From Pseudoxanthomonas sp. (lineage in GTDB: Bacteria; Pseudomonadota; Gammaproteobacteria; Xanthomonadales; Xanthomonadaceae), in NCBI RefSeq assembly GCF_035999195.1, contig NZ_DASYGY010000009.1:992001-1056000 (forward strand): DNA of 64,000 nt, read 5' to 3'. Of the stretch, positions 18,535 through 28,979 are shown in pieces. The position numbers and the translations under genes are program-made. The notes under the pieces are model-generated. The model was not told the DNA's origin and made no database searches. It saw only the letters and a program-made list of their open reading frames with translations. Every line of letters begins with the position of its first letter. The stretch's first letter is position 1.

Positions 18535-19293
18535 ATGTCCTCCACCGTCCGCGTGTCCGTGCCACGCCACCTGGCCGTCATCATGGACGGCAACGGGCGC
18601 TGGGCAGAACGCCGTCGCCGTCCGCGCGTGATCGGCCATCGCGCCGGCGCGCGCGCGGTCAATACCTGCATCGACTTCTGTCTGGAACGCGGCATCGGCG
18701 CGCTGACCCTGTTCGCGTTCTCCAGCGAGAACTGGGGCCGGCCCGAAGAGGAAGTCGGCGCGCTGATGAAACTGTTCCTCAACGCGCTGGACCGCGAAGT
18801 CGAGGAACTGCACCGGCGCCAGGTGCGCGTGCGCTTCATCGGCGATCGCACCCGGTTCTCGGCCGATATCCGCTCGCGTATGGATGCGGCCGAAGCACTG
18901 ACGCGCGCGAATGCGCGCCTGCACTTGGCCATCGCCGCCAGTTACGGCGGCCGCCAGGACATCGCGCACGCGGCGCGTGCGCTGGCGGCCGACGTCGCGG
19001 CCGGCCGGCTGCGGCCGGAGGACATCGACGAGGCGGCGCTCGGCGCCCACATCGCGCTGGCCGACCTGCCGCCGCCCGATCTGTTCATCCGTACCGGCGG
19101 CGACCACCGCGTCAGCAATTTCCTGCTGTGGCAGCTGGCGTACACCGAACTCTGGTTCACCGACGTGCTGTGGCCCGACCTGGACGCCGCGCTGCTGCAA
19201 CGCGCGCTGGACGACTTCGCGCAGCGCGAGCGCCGCTTCGGGCTGACCAGTGCCCAGGTCGCCGGCAGCGCCACCGAGGATTCATCCGCATGA
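18535..19293 (+). CDS. uppS: Undecaprenyl diphosphate synthase
   Basis: cis-Prenyltransferase making the C55 carrier lipid for peptidoglycan and O-antigen. The 252-residue protein has the catalytic [10 protein letters not shown] motif and FSSENWGRP and [21 protein letters not shown] motifs. The stop overlaps the cdsA start (ATGA), indicating coupling. Confidence 0.97.
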   Translation: MSSTVRVSVPRHLAVIMDGNGRWAERRRRPRVIGHRAGARAVNTCIDFCLERGIGALTLFAFSSENWGRPEEEVGALMKLFLNALDREVEELHRRQVRVRFIGDRTRFSADIRSRMDAAEALTRANARLHLAIAASYGGRQDIAHAARALAADVAAGRLRPEDIDEAALGAHIALADLPPPDLFIRTGGDHRVSNFLLWQLAYTELWFTDVLWPDLDAALLQRALDDFAQRERRFGLTSAQVAGSATEDSSA

Positions 19294-20150
19294 GCGCCAC
19301 CCGTACCCGTGTCATTGCAGCGCTGGTGATGGCGCCGTTCGCGATCGGCGCCATCCTGCTGCTGCCCACGTCCTGGCTGGCCATGCTGGCCGCGCTGGTG
19401 TTCCTGGTGGGGCTGTGGGAATGGTTCAAGCTCGCCGAGATCGACGACACCCTGCAGCGCACCGTGCTGCTGACCGCCAACCTGCTGGTGATGGTGGCGC
19501 TGGTGTGGGCATCGAGAGGATCCGGCGACGCCACCGACCTGGTGCCGTTGCGCCTGATGGCGCTTGCGGGCGTGGTCTGGTGGCTGCTCGCGCTGCTCTG
19601 GCTGCGCTTCTTCAGCTTCGCGTCCGATCACGAGACCTGGGCCCGCGTGTTCAAGCTGGCGGCGGGTACGCTGGCCGTGGTCCCGGCCTGGTGCGCGCTG
19701 GGCCTGATCCACGTCTCCGAGCCGAATGGGCACATCTGGCTCTTCGTCGCCCTGGCCATCGTCTGGGCCGCCGACAGCGGGGCCTACTTCGCCGGCCGGC
19801 ACTTCGGCGGGCGGTGGTTCAAGGGCCGCAAGCTGGCGCCGCGGATCAGCCCCAACAAGACCCTGGAAGGCCTGCTCGGCGGCCTGGCCGCCGGCATGCT
19901 GGTGGCGGCCGTTGGCGGACTGATCGCCGGAGCCGGCGCCGGCCAGCTCCCCGGCGTGCTGGTGGTGGCCGTGTTCACGGTGCTGTTCTCGGTGGTCGGC
20001 GACCTGTTCGAGAGCCTGCTCAAGCGACATGTCGGCGCCAAGGACTCCGGCGACGTCATCCCGGGTCACGGCGGCGTGCTCGACCGCATCGATGGCGTGC
20101 TCGCTGCGCTGCCCATCTTCGTGCTGGGCAAGGACGTCTTCGGATTCTGA
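19290..20150 (+). CDS. cdsA: Phosphatidate cytidylyltransferase
   Basis: Inner-membrane enzyme making CDP-diacylglycerol from phosphatidic acid and CTP. The 286-residue protein has about eight hydrophobic segments and the CDP-DG synthase signature in its C-terminal third ([14 protein letters not shown], then [20 protein letters not shown]). Four-base overlap with uppS; dxr follows after 2 nt. Confidence 0.96.
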   Translation: MSATRTRVIAALVMAPFAIGAILLLPTSWLAMLAALVFLVGLWEWFKLAEIDDTLQRTVLLTANLLVMVALVWASRGSGDATDLVPLRLMALAGVVWWLLALLWLRFFSFASDHETWARVFKLAAGTLAVVPAWCALGLIHVSEPNGHIWLFVALAIVWAADSGAYFAGRHFGGRWFKGRKLAPRISPNKTLEGLLGGLAAGMLVAAVGGLIAGAGAGQLPGVLVVAVFTVLFSVVGDLFESLLKRHVGAKDSGDVIPGHGGVLDRIDGVLAALPIFVLGKDVFGF

Positions 20151-20152
20151 GC

Positions 20153-21340
20153 ATGACGGCGCATGTCCCCCGCAACGTGGCGGTCCTGGGCGCGACCGGC
20201 TCGATCGGCGCGTCGGCGCTGGATGTCATCGCACGCCATCCCGACCGCTACCGCGCGGGCCTGCTGGCGGCCGGCGGCAACGTGGAGGCCCTGCTCGCCC
20301 TCTGCGTCGCGCACCGGCCCGACCATGCGGTGATCGCCGACGAGGGCCTGTATGCGCGGCTCCGCGACGGCCTGTCCCAGGCCGGCCTGCCCACGCGTGC
20401 CCACGCCGGCACGGCCGCGCTGGATGCGCTGGTGGCGGAACCGGATTGCGGCATCGTGGTAGCCGCCATCGTCGGGGCCGCCGGGCTGTCGTCGACGCTC
20501 GCCGCGGCACGCGCGGGCAAGCGCCTGCTGCTGGCCAACAAGGAATCGCTGGTGCTCGCCGGCGAGCTGGTGACGGCCGCTGCGGACGCGGCAGGCGCCG
20601 AGATCATTCCGATCGACAGCGAGCACAACGCCATCTTCCAGTGCCTGCGTTCACGGCAGGCTCAGGCCGAGGTCAGCCGCATCGTGCTGACCGCGTCGGG
20701 TGGCCCGTTCCGGGGCCGCCGCCGCGCCGAGCTGGCGCAGGTCACGCGCGAGCAGGCCGTCGCGCATCCCAAGTGGTCGATGGGGCCGAAGATCTCGGTG
20801 GATTCGGCCACGCTGATGAACAAGGGATTGGAGCTGATCGAAGCCCACCACCTGTTCGGCGTCGGCCGTGAGCGGCTGGACGTGCTGGTGCATCCGCAGA
20901 GCCTGGTGCACTCGCTGGTGGAATTCGTCGACGGCTCCACGCTGGCGCAACTCGGGCTGCCCGACATGCGGACCTCGCTGGCGGTCGGCCTGGGGTGGCC
21001 GGAACGGATCGGCTCGGGCGTAGGCGGGCTCGACCTGTTGCAGCATCCGCGACTGGAGTTCGAGGCGCCGGACACCGATGCCTTCCCTTGCCTGCGACTG
21101 GCCTGGGAGGCGATGGCGGCGGGCGGTACCGCGCCGGCCGTGCTGAACGCGGCCAATGAAGTTGCGGTTTCAGCCTTTCTTCAGGGCCAAATCGGTTTCC
21201 TATCCATCCCCGCGCTGGTCGAGGATGCCCTCGCTGCGCTGCCTGCGGCACCGGCCGATTCGCTGGACGCGTTGCTGGCGGCGGATGTCGAGGCACGCCG
21301 GTTGACCGACCGCAATCTCGCAAGCCACCTCTCCGCATGA
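20153..21340 (+). CDS. dxr: 1-deoxy-D-xylulose 5-phosphate reductoisomerase
   Basis: Converts DXP to 2-C-methyl-D-erythritol 4-phosphate with NADPH, the committed step of the MEP isoprenoid pathway that feeds UppS and IspA. The 395-residue protein has the NADPH-binding [13 protein letters not shown], the [10 protein letters not shown] motif, metal/substrate [10 protein letters not shown] and the flexible loop with [19 protein letters not shown]. Confidence 0.97.
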   Translation: MTAHVPRNVAVLGATGSIGASALDVIARHPDRYRAGLLAAGGNVEALLALCVAHRPDHAVIADEGLYARLRDGLSQAGLPTRAHAGTAALDALVAEPDCGIVVAAIVGAAGLSSTLAAARAGKRLLLANKESLVLAGELVTAAADAAGAEIIPIDSEHNAIFQCLRSRQAQAEVSRIVLTASGGPFRGRRRAELAQVTREQAVAHPKWSMGPKISVDSATLMNKGLELIEAHHLFGVGRERLDVLVHPQSLVHSLVEFVDGSTLAQLGLPDMRTSLAVGLGWPERIGSGVGGLDLLQHPRLEFEAPDTDAFPCLRLAWEAMAAGGTAPAVLNAANEVAVSAFLQGQIGFLSIPALVEDALAALPAAPADSLDALLAADVEARRLTDRNLASHLSA

Positions 21341-21353
21341 GCACCGACATCCG

Positions 21354-22730
21354 ATGAGTGAAGTGCTGGGCTCAATCTGGTGGATGATCGTGGCGCTCGG
21401 CGTGCTGGTCACGTTCCACGAATTCGGCCACTACTGGGTGGCGCGCCGCTGCGGCGTGAAGGTGCTGCGCTTTTCCGTGGGTTTCGGCAAACCGCTGTGG
21501 TCGCGCCGCGACCGCCACGGCACCGAGTTCGCGGTCGCCGCGATTCCGCTGGGCGGCTACGTGAAGATGCTGGACGAAGCCGAGGGCGACGTCCCCGCCG
21601 CGCAACTGGACCAGGCCTTCAATCGCAAGTCCGTCTGGCAGCGCATCGCCGTGGTCGCCGCCGGCCCGCTGGCGAACGTGCTGCTGTGCGTGATCCTGCT
21701 ATGGGCGATGTTCGTGATCGGCAAGCAGGATTACTCGGCCACGCTGGGTAGCGTCTCGGGCATCGCCGCCGACGCCGGTTTCCAGCGCGGCGACCGCATC
21801 GTGCGGGTCGGCGACCGGGCGATCGATACGTGGACCGACGCGTCGATGGTGCTGACCAAGGCCGCCATCGACCGCGACGACGTGCCGCTGGACGTCGAAA
21901 CCGCAGACGGTTCGACGGTGACCCGCACCCTGCCGCTGTCCCGGCTGCCTGCAGATTTCGACCAGGAGAACGCGACCGGTGTGATGGGACTGACCTGGCA
22001 GTACGCGATCATGCCGGCGGTGATCGGCAAGGTCACGCCCGACTCGGCCGCCGATGGCGTGCTGAAGGTCGGCGATACGGTGACGGCCGTGGACGGCCAG
22101 CGCGTACATGGCTTCGACGACATCGCCCGCCAGGTCGATGCGCTGGGCAAGCGCGGTGGCGCGGCCATGGTCGAGGTGGATCGCGAAGGCCAGCGGCTGG
22201 CGTTCGAGCTGACCCCGCGCTGGACCAGGCACCCCGAGGCCGGCAAGGGTCATTACTGGGCCCTGGGCCTGGCTCCCCCCGAGAAGGTGCAGATGCCGGC
22301 CTACGACGCCCGGCTGCATTTCGGCCCCCTGGCGGCCGTACCGGCCGCCCTGCGCGAGACCGGCAAGCTGACGGCGGACTCGCTGGGCATGATCCGCCGC
22401 ATGCTGACCGGCGACGCCTCGCTGAAGAACGTGTCCGGCCCGATCACCATCGCCCAGGTCGCCAATGTTTCGGCCCAGCGGGGGCCGGACTGGTTCCTCT
22501 GGTTCCTGGCGGCCATGTCGCTGAGCCTGGCCATCATCAACCTGCTGCCGATCCCCGTCTTGGACGGCGGCCACCTGCTGTATTACCTTATTGAATTGGT
22601 CAAGGGCAGCCCCTTGAGCGAACGCCACATGGTGGCCGGACAATACGTGGGCCTGGCGGCACTGGCGGGCCTGATGGGACTGGCGTTCTACAACGACATC
22701 CTGCGTCTGATGACGCGTCTGGTGACCTGA
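21354..22730 (+). CDS. rseP: Site-2 intramembrane metalloprotease RseP
   Basis: Cleaves anti-sigma factor RseA and remnant signal peptides in the inner membrane. The 458-residue protein has the zinc site TFHEFGHYW in the first membrane segment, two central PDZ domains (about 110-290) and the C-terminal NLLPIPVLDGGHLLYY motif with the third ligand. The stop overlaps an in-frame ATG upstream of bamA (TGATG). Confidence 0.96.
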   Translation: MSEVLGSIWWMIVALGVLVTFHEFGHYWVARRCGVKVLRFSVGFGKPLWSRRDRHGTEFAVAAIPLGGYVKMLDEAEGDVPAAQLDQAFNRKSVWQRIAVVAAGPLANVLLCVILLWAMFVIGKQDYSATLGSVSGIAADAGFQRGDRIVRVGDRAIDTWTDASMVLTKAAIDRDDVPLDVETADGSTVTRTLPLSRLPADFDQENATGVMGLTWQYAIMPAVIGKVTPDSAADGVLKVGDTVTAVDGQRVHGFDDIARQVDALGKRGGAAMVEVDREGQRLAFELTPRWTRHPEAGKGHYWALGLAPPEKVQMPAYDARLHFGPLAAVPAALRETGKLTADSLGMIRRMLTGDASLKNVSGPITIAQVANVSAQRGPDWFLWFLAAMSLSLAIINLLPIPVLDGGHLLYYLIELVKGSPLSERHMVAGQYVGLAALAGLMGLAFYNDILRLMTRLVT

Positions 22731-22849
22731 TGCCCCTGAACTTCCACGGGCCGGCCCGCTCCAAGGTGGCCGCTCCTCCCCTTGCTGCACCCCGGACCGC
22801 CGCCCTGCAGTCCACTCCTGCGCCGCAGGAACCACTCCAACCGGACGTA

Positions 22850-25333
22850 ATGATGACGCGACTGCCTTCCCGCCGCCTGCTTGCCCTCGCCCTGGCTTCG
22901 GCCATCGCCATGCCGGCACTGGCCCAGACGACGGAACCCGCTGCCGCGCCCGTGGCCGCCGCGCCGCTGAGCAACGCCTCGTTCACCGCGACCGACATCC
23001 GCATCGATGGCCTGCAGCGCATCTCGACCGGCACCGCGCTGACCTACCTGCCGATCGAACGCGGCGACGTGGTCACCCCGACGAATGTCGCCGAATCGAT
23101 CCGCGCGCTGTACAAGACCGGCTTCTTCGAGGACGTGAAGCTCGACCGCCAGGGCGACATCCTGGTCGTCACCGTCACCGAGCGCCCGGCGATCAACAAG
23201 CTGACGCTGACCGGCAACAAGGACATCAAGACCGAAGACCTGATGACCGGCCTGAAGGACATCGGCCTGGCCGAGGGCGAAACCTTCGACCGCCTGAGCC
23301 TGGACCGGGTGACGCAGGAACTGGTCCGCCAGTACAACAACCGCGGCAAGTACAACGTCGAGATCACGCCCACCGTCAGCCCGCTGGACCGCAACCGCGT
23401 GGACGTGGCCATCGCGGTGAAGGAAGGCAAGGCCGCCAAGATCAAGCACGTCAACGTCGTCGGCGCCGAGAAGTTCGAGACCGAGGACCTGCTGGAGAAC
23501 TGGGAATCCAAGGAAACCAGCTGGCTGTCGTGGTACCGCCGCGACGATCAGTACTCCAAAGAGAAGCTGTCCGGCGACATGGAGCGCCTGAATTCCTGGT
23601 ACCTGGACCGCGGCTACGTGGACTTCAACATCGACTCCACGCAGGTGTCGATCAGTCCCGACAAGCGCGACATGTTCATCACCGCCGGCATCACCGAAGG
23701 CGAGCAGTACAAGATCTCCGACGTGAAGGTCACCGGCGACACGGTGCTGCCGAAGGAAGAGATCGAGAAGCTGGTGATCGTCAAGCCGGAGCAGACGTTC
23801 TCGCGCGTCCTGCTGGAGATGACGGCCGACTCCATCACCGCCACGCTGGGCAACATCGGCCACGCGTTCGCGCAGGTCAATCCCATTCCGACCGTCGACC
23901 GCGAGAACCGCACCGTCGCGATCAACCTGCAGGTGGTGCCGGGTCCGCGCGTCAACGTGCGCCGCATCGTGTTCAAGGGCAACACCCGCACCTCCGACGA
24001 AGTCCTGCGTCGCGAGATGCGCCAGTTCGAGGGCAGCTGGTTCTCGCAGGTCGCCGTGGACCGTTCGCGCGTGCGCCTGCGCCGGCTCGGCTACTTCGAG
24101 ACGGTCGACGTGGAGACCAATCCGGTCCCCGGCACCAACGACCAGGTCGACGTGGTCTTCAACGTCAAGGAAACCACGTCGGGCAGCTTCGTGTTCGGCC
24201 TGGGCTACTCGCAGCTGTCCGGCCTGACCACGTCCATCCAGCTGTCGCAGAACAACTTCCTGGGCGGCGGCAACCGCGTGTCGGTCGAAGCGCAGCGCAG
24301 CGACTACCTGCAGCGCTACTCGTTCTCGTACACCAACCCGTTCTTCACCGACGAAGGCATGTCGCTGGGCTACAACCTGTGGTGGCGCGAGTTCGACTAC
24401 TCGGACTTCAACACCGCCCAGTACTCCACCACCAGCGCGGCCGCGCAGGGCATCCTGGGCCTGCCGATCACCGAGAACGACACCGTCTCGCTGCTGTTCG
24501 GCATCGACAGCAACGAGATCCTGACCTTCGGCGGCTCCACGCCGCAGACGATCATCGATTACATCGATGCGGTCGGCCAGCGCACCTTCCACGCCTGGCG
24601 TGCCGAAGTGGGCTGGGCGCGCGACACGCGCAACGACTACTTCATGCCCACGGGCGGCACCTACCAGCGCGTGTCCGCCGAAGTCGCGCTGCCGGGATCC
24701 ACGGTCCAGTACTACAAGCTCAACTACGAGTTCTCCAAGTACTGGTCGCTCAGCCCGGCCTTCGTGCTGAACACCCGCGCCGAACTCGGCTATGGCGACA
24801 GCTACGGCGACGACCTCTACCGCTACATCTGCGTCGTGAACGGATCGGACCCGCAGATCCCCGGCCAGCCGAACACTGGCACACCATCGGCCGACGGCAC
24901 CTGTGCCGATGGCGGTACCCTGCAGCGGACGCTGGTGGCCACCGGCCTGCCGTTCTTCGAGAACTTCTACGCCGGCGGCACGCGCTCGGTGCGCGGCTTC
25001 CGCGACAACACGCTGGGCCCGCGCTCGGAGGTCATCTCCGGCTTCCGTGGCCAACCGCTTGGCGGCTCGCTGAAGACCACCGGCTCGGTGGAGCTGATCT
25101 TCCCGAAGCTGTTCGATTCCAATGCGGCGCGCGTGTCGGCGTTCTTCGACTTCGGCAACGTGTTCGACGGCGTGGACAACTTCGACGCCGGCGAGCTGCG
25201 CGCATCCGCAGGCGTGGCGCTGCTGTGGCGCGCGCCGGTCGGCCCGATCTCGATCAGCTACGCCTTCCCGCTGAGGAAGGAAGACGAGGACGAGGTGGAA
25301 CGCCTGCAGTTCACCTTCGGCGGCGGCTTCTGA
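22850..25333 (+). CDS. bamA: Outer membrane protein assembly factor BamA
   Basis: Central Omp85 subunit of the BAM complex that folds beta-barrel proteins into the outer membrane. The start at 22850 (MMTRLPSRRLLALALASA) gives a clear signal peptide cleaved after AMPALA, then five POTRA domains (to about residue 420) and a 16-strand barrel, ending FTFGGGF with a terminal aromatic residue. The conserved VRGF motif (SVRGFRDNTLGPRS) is present. An ATG at 22730 extends the frame 40 codons without changing the signal peptide and overlaps the rseP stop. Confidence 0.95.
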   Translation: MMTRLPSRRLLALALASAIAMPALAQTTEPAAAPVAAAPLSNASFTATDIRIDGLQRISTGTALTYLPIERGDVVTPTNVAESIRALYKTGFFEDVKLDRQGDILVVTVTERPAINKLTLTGNKDIKTEDLMTGLKDIGLAEGETFDRLSLDRVTQELVRQYNNRGKYNVEITPTVSPLDRNRVDVAIAVKEGKAAKIKHVNVVGAEKFETEDLLENWESKETSWLSWYRRDDQYSKEKLSGDMERLNSWYLDRGYVDFNIDSTQVSISPDKRDMFITAGITEGEQYKISDVKVTGDTVLPKEEIEKLVIVKPEQTFSRVLLEMTADSITATLGNIGHAFAQVNPIPTVDRENRTVAINLQVVPGPRVNVRRIVFKGNTRTSDEVLRREMRQFEGSWFSQVAVDRSRVRLRRLGYFETVDVETNPVPGTNDQVDVVFNVKETTSGSFVFGLGYSQLSGLTTSIQLSQNNFLGGGNRVSVEAQRSDYLQRYSFSYTNPFFTDEGMSLGYNLWWREFDYSDFNTAQYSTTSAAAQGILGLPITENDTVSLLFGIDSNEILTFGGSTPQTIIDYIDAVGQRTFHAWRAEVGWARDTRNDYFMPTGGTYQRVSAEVALPGSTVQYYKLNYEFSKYWSLSPAFVLNTRAELGYGDSYGDDLYRYICVVNGSDPQIPGQPNTGTPSADGTCADGGTLQRTLVATGLPFFENFYAGGTRSVRGFRDNTLGPRSEVISGFRGQPLGGSLKTTGSVELIFPKLFDSNAARVSAFFDFGNVFDGVDNFDAGELRASAGVALLWRAPVGPISISYAFPLRKEDEDEVERLQFTFGGGF

Positions 25334-25362
25334 CCGCAGCGCAGGGCGATCCGGATGGCACG

Positions 25363-25384
25363 AAGGGGGGCGAAAGCCCCCTTT
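25363..25384 (+). terminator. Hairpin after bamA
   Basis: AAGGGGGG-CGAAAG-CCCCCTT stem closed by a GAAA tetraloop, 30 nt after the bamA stop and followed by TCTGCTG. Likely end of the frr-bamA transcript. Confidence 0.7.
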
Positions 25385-25434
25385 CTGCTGTCCACCATAC
25401 GCCCCCGTGGAAGCGGTTCTGCGGCGGCAGGGGC

Positions 25435-25440
25435 TAAACT
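25435..25440 (+). promoter_or_regulatory. Candidate -10 element directly upstream of lpxD
   Basis: GGCTAAACT gives TAAACT only 9 nt before the lpxD ATG, so transcription would start at or very near the start codon. No clear -35. Such leaderless arrangements recur in this window. Confidence 0.35.
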
Positions 25441-25449
25441 ACGCGCCTG

Positions 25450-26472
25450 ATGACCGCCCCCTCCTTCACCTCCGGCGAACTCGCCGACCGCTTCGGCCTG
25501 GCCCTGCGCGGCGACGGCGACCTGCGCATCGACGGCGTGGCCACGCTGGCGCGCGCCCTGCCGGGGCAGCTCGCCTTCCTCGCCAACAGCCGCTATCGCG
25601 CGCAGCTCGCTGACAGCCGCGCCAGTCTGGTGGTGCTGCGTGCCGAGGATGCCGCGGAAGCGACCGGGGCCGTGCTGATCGCGAAGGATCCGTACACCGC
25701 CTTCGCCAAGATGGCGGCGCTGTTCGAACGCAAGCCCACCCGCGACGCCGGCATTCATCCGAGCGCCGTCATCGATCCGACAGCCCGCATTGCCCCGGGC
25801 GCGCATGTCGGCCCGTTCGTCGTGGTCGGCGCACGCAGCGTGATCGGCGAAGGCAGCGCGATCGGCCCGGGCTGCGTGATCGGCGACGACTGCATGGTCG
25901 GCGACGGCTGCGAACTGGTCGCCCGCGTCACCCTGGTCACGCGCGTGCGCCTGGGCCAGCGCGTGCTGGTCCATCCCGGCGCGGTGATCGGCGCCGACGG
26001 TTTCGGCCTGGCGATGGACAGCGGGCACTGGATCAAGGTGCCGCAGCTGGGCGGCGTGGTGATCGGCGACGATTGCGAGATCGGCGCCAACACCACCATC
26101 GATCGCGGCGCGCTCGATGACACCGTGCTGGAAGAGGACGTTCGCCTCGACAACCAGATCCAGATCGGCCACAACGTCCGCATCGGCGCGCACACGGCGA
26201 TGGCCGGCTGCAGCGCCGCCGCCGGCAGCGCGCGCATCGGCCGCTACTGCCTGATCGGCGGCGCCGCCGGCGTGCTCGGCCACCTGGAGATCTGCGACCG
26301 CGTGGTGGTCACCGCCATGTCGCTGGTGACCAGCTCGATCACCGAGCCCGGCGAGTATTCCAGCGGCACGCCGCTGACCGACAACCGTACCTGGCGCAAG
26401 AACGCCGCCCGCTTCAAGCAACTGGACGCCTTGGCACGACGCGTGCTGGCGGCCGACAAGGAAACCCGATGA
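25450..26472 (+). CDS. lpxD: UDP-3-O-(3-hydroxyacyl)glucosamine N-acyltransferase
   Basis: Third step of lipid A synthesis. The 340-residue protein has the N-terminal uridine-binding domain (SGELADRFGLALRGDGDLRIDGVAT) and a hexapeptide left-handed helix from about residue 100, with the catalytic-His region LDNQIQIGHNVRIG. The stop overlaps the fabZ start by 4 nt. Confidence 0.96.
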   Translation: MTAPSFTSGELADRFGLALRGDGDLRIDGVATLARALPGQLAFLANSRYRAQLADSRASLVVLRAEDAAEATGAVLIAKDPYTAFAKMAALFERKPTRDAGIHPSAVIDPTARIAPGAHVGPFVVVGARSVIGEGSAIGPGCVIGDDCMVGDGCELVARVTLVTRVRLGQRVLVHPGAVIGADGFGLAMDSGHWIKVPQLGGVVIGDDCEIGANTTIDRGALDDTVLEEDVRLDNQIQIGHNVRIGAHTAMAGCSAAAGSARIGRYCLIGGAAGVLGHLEICDRVVVTAMSLVTSSITEPGEYSSGTPLTDNRTWRKNAARFKQLDALARRVLAADKETR

Positions 26473-26924
26473 CCCTGGACCTGCAACTGCCCGTCGACGC
26501 GGCCACGATCCGCAAGCTGCTGCCGCACCGCTATCCGTTCCTGCTGGTGGACCGGGTGGTGGAATTCGAGAAGGACAAGCGCGTCCTGGCCTACAAGAAC
26601 ATCACCCAGAACGAACCGTTCTTCACCGGCCATTTCCCGGACCGTCCGATCATGCCGGGCGTGCTGATCATCGAAGCGCTGGCGCAGGCGGGCGGCCTGT
26701 TGACCCAGCTCTCGCACCAGGGCGACACGGCGGGACGCATGTTCTACATGGTGAAGGTGGAGAACGCGCGCTTCACCCGCATGGTCGTGCCGGGCGACCG
26801 CCTGGACCTGGACGTCACCCTGAAGCGCCTGATCCGCAACATGGCCTTCTACACCGGCGTGGCCTCGGTCAACGGCGAACAGGTCGCCTGCGCCGACGTG
26901 CTGTGCGCCGAGGACACCCGCTGA
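26469..26924 (+). CDS. fabZ: 3-hydroxyacyl-[acyl-carrier-protein] dehydratase FabZ
   Basis: Hotdog-fold dehydratase of type II fatty acid synthesis, balancing 3-hydroxyacyl-ACP between membrane fatty acids and lipid A. The 151-residue protein has [12 protein letters not shown] and the catalytic segment [22 protein letters not shown] split across about residues 56-77. Overlaps lpxD (ATGA) and precedes lpxA by 1 nt. Confidence 0.96.
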   Translation: MTLDLQLPVDAATIRKLLPHRYPFLLVDRVVEFEKDKRVLAYKNITQNEPFFTGHFPDRPIMPGVLIIEALAQAGGLLTQLSHQGDTAGRMFYMVKVENARFTRMVVPGDRLDLDVTLKRLIRNMAFYTGVASVNGEQVACADVLCAEDTR

Positions 26925-26925
26925 G

Positions 26926-27714
26926 ATGAGCGCCCCCACCGCCATCCATCCCAGCGCGGTCGTCGACCCCGGTGCGGTGCTGGGCGAAGGCGTGCGCATC
27001 GGTCCGTTCGCCTACGTCGGTCCCGACGTCGAGATCGGCGACGGCACGGTGATCGGGCCGCACTGCACGGTCACCGGCCCCACCCGCATCGGCCGCGACA
27101 ACGTGTTCACCGGTCACGCCGCCATCGGTGGCGATCCGCAGGACAAGAAGTTCAAGGGCGAGCGCGTCGAGCTGGTGATCGGCGACCGCAACCAGGTACG
27201 CGAGTTCGTCACGCTCAACCGCGGTACCGGGACCGGCGGCGGCATCACCCGCATCGGTAGCGACAACATGCTGCTCGCGTACACGCACGTGGCGCACGAC
27301 TGCATCGTCGGCAACCACTGCGTGTTCTCCAACAACTCGACGCTGGCGGGCCACGTCACCATCGAGGACTGGGTGATCATGAGCGGCTTCGCCGGCGTGC
27401 ACCAGTTCTGCCGCGTCGGCGCACACGCCTTCATCGGCATGGGCGTGCTGCTGAGCGGCGACGTACCCCCGTTCACCATGGTCGCGGGCGACGCCGCCGG
27501 CCGGCCGCGCGGCATCAACAGCGAAGGCCTCAAGCGGCGTGGGTTCGATGCCGACCGCATCGCCGCCATCAAGCGCGCCTACCGCACGCTGTACGTCGCC
27601 GGCCTGCCGCTGGCCGAAGCCAAACAACAGCTCGCCGAACAGGCCCAGGCCAGCGACGACGTGAAAGCGCTGCTGCAGTTCATCGAAAGCGGCGAACGGC
27701 CGTTGCAGCGGTGA
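26926..27714 (+). CDS. lpxA: UDP-N-acetylglucosamine acyltransferase
   Basis: First step of lipid A synthesis. The 262-residue left-handed beta-helix protein starts [20 protein letters not shown] and contains the catalytic His region [20 protein letters not shown] and the C-terminal helical domain. The stop overlaps the lpxB GTG start (GTGA). Confidence 0.97.
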   Translation: MSAPTAIHPSAVVDPGAVLGEGVRIGPFAYVGPDVEIGDGTVIGPHCTVTGPTRIGRDNVFTGHAAIGGDPQDKKFKGERVELVIGDRNQVREFVTLNRGTGTGGGITRIGSDNMLLAYTHVAHDCIVGNHCVFSNNSTLAGHVTIEDWVIMSGFAGVHQFCRVGAHAFIGMGVLLSGDVPPFTMVAGDAAGRPRGINSEGLKRRGFDADRIAAIKRAYRTLYVAGLPLAEAKQQLAEQAQASDDVKALLQFIESGERPLQR

Positions 27715-28979
27715 GTGCCGGGAATCGGGAGTCGGGAATCGGGATTGGGCAGGCCGGCTCTCCGTCGGCGCTCCTCGCCTCCTCCCTCACTCATTCCCCC
27801 TTCCCGATTCCCGCCACGCGTGGTGTACGCATCGCGCTGTGCGCCGGCGAGGCCTCCGGTGATGGCCTCGGCGCAGGAGTGATGGCTGCGCTGCGTGCGC
27901 GCTTTCCGAACGCCGAATTCGTCGGTATCGGCGGCGATGCGATGCGTGCTGCCGGCTGCGACACCTGGTTCGACGCGAACGAACTGGCCGTGATGGGCCT
28001 GGCCGAAGTACTGCGCCACCTGCCGCGGCTGCTGCGCCTGCGCAAGGACTTCCGGCAGCGCGTGCTGGACTGGAAGCCCGATGTCTACGTCGGCATCGAT
28101 GCACCCGACTTCAACCTCGGCGTCGAGCGCTGGCTGAAGGAGCGCGGCGTGCGCACGGTCCACTATGTCAGCCCGTCCGTCTGGGCGTGGCGCGAACAGC
28201 GTGCCGCGAAGATCGGCCGGAGCGCCGACCGCGTGCTCTGCCTGTTCCCGATGGAGCCGCCGATCTACGCGAAGCACGGCGTGGATGCGCGCTTCGTCGG
28301 CCATCCGATGGCGGACGAGATCCCGCTGCAGCCGGACCGGGCCGCCGCGCGTGCCGCACTCGGGCTGCCCGCGGACGCGCCGGTGCTGGCCGTGCTGCCT
28401 GGCAGCCGGCTCGGCGAGATCGGACGGCTGGCGCCGGCCTTCTTCGACGCCGCGTGCCTGGTCGCCACGCAGGTTCCCGGGCTGCAGATCGTCGTGCCGG
28501 CCGCCAATGCCGCCTGCCGGCAGGCGCTGGAGGCGCAGTTCGCCGCACATGGCGCCGACGCCGCGTGGCGCCTGCTCGACGGCCGCGCACGCGACGCGAT
28601 GATCGCCAGCGATGCCGTCCTGCTCGCCTCCGGCACGGCCACGCTGGAAGCCATGCTGTGCAAGCGCCCGATGGTGGTGGGCTACCGCATCGCGCCGCTG
28701 ACGTACCGCATCGTCAAGGGCCTGGGGATGCTGAAGGTGGAGCGTTACGCGCTGCCGAACGTGCTGGCGGGCGAGGACATCGCGCCCGAGCTGATGCAGG
28801 ACGACTGCACGCCGGACAAACTGTCTTCAGCCGTCCTGCGCTGGTTCCGCGAACCGGAGGCCGTCGCCGGCCTTCAGCCCGTCTATCAGCGGCTGCATGC
28901 GCAGCTGCGCCAGGACGCCTCGGCGAGCGCGGCCGCGGCAGTCGCGGAGTTGATCGTTCCCCCTGTAGGAGCGACGTAA
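27711..28979 (+). CDS. lpxB: Lipid-A-disaccharide synthase
   Basis: GT19 enzyme condensing UDP-2,3-diacylglucosamine with lipid X. The homologous core begins at about residue 39 ([20 protein letters not shown]) and includes [20 protein letters not shown] and [14 protein letters not shown]. The preceding 38 residues are encoded by an inverted array of 7-nt repeats and are not family-like, yet no ATG, GTG or TTG occurs in frame between them and the core, so GTG 27711 is the only standard start. The last codons (PVGAT) and TAA stop lie in a REP element. Confidence 0.93.
   Translation: MSAGNRESGIGIGQAGSPSALLASSLTHSPFPIPATRGVRIALCAGEASGDGLGAGVMAALRARFPNAEFVGIGGDAMRAAGCDTWFDANELAVMGLAEVLRHLPRLLRLRKDFRQRVLDWKPDVYVGIDAPDFNLGVERWLKERGVRTVHYVSPSVWAWREQRAAKIGRSADRVLCLFPMEPPIYAKHGVDARFVGHPMADEIPLQPDRAAARAALGLPADAPVLAVLPGSRLGEIGRLAPAFFDAACLVATQVPGLQIVVPAANAACRQALEAQFAAHGADAAWRLLDGRARDAMIASDAVLLASGTATLEAMLCKRPMVVGYRIAPLTYRIVKGLGMLKVERYALPNVLAGEDIAPELMQDDCTPDKLSSAVLRWFREPEAVAGLQPVYQRLHAQLRQDASASAAAAVAELIVPPVGAT
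27720..27812. repeat. Inverted array of heptanucleotide repeats in the lpxB 5' coding region
   Basis: Four 7-nt units of consensus GGGAATC (27720-27747) face three units of consensus GATTCCC (27792-27812), separated by 44 nt. Both arms keep an exact 7-nt period with one or two changes per unit. A similar heptad arrangement with another unit lies at 49070-49153. Confidence 0.75.

Noticed and set aside
27720..27812. Possible CRISPR array because of short regular repeats
   Set aside because: Units are only 7 nt without spacers, and no cas genes are present.
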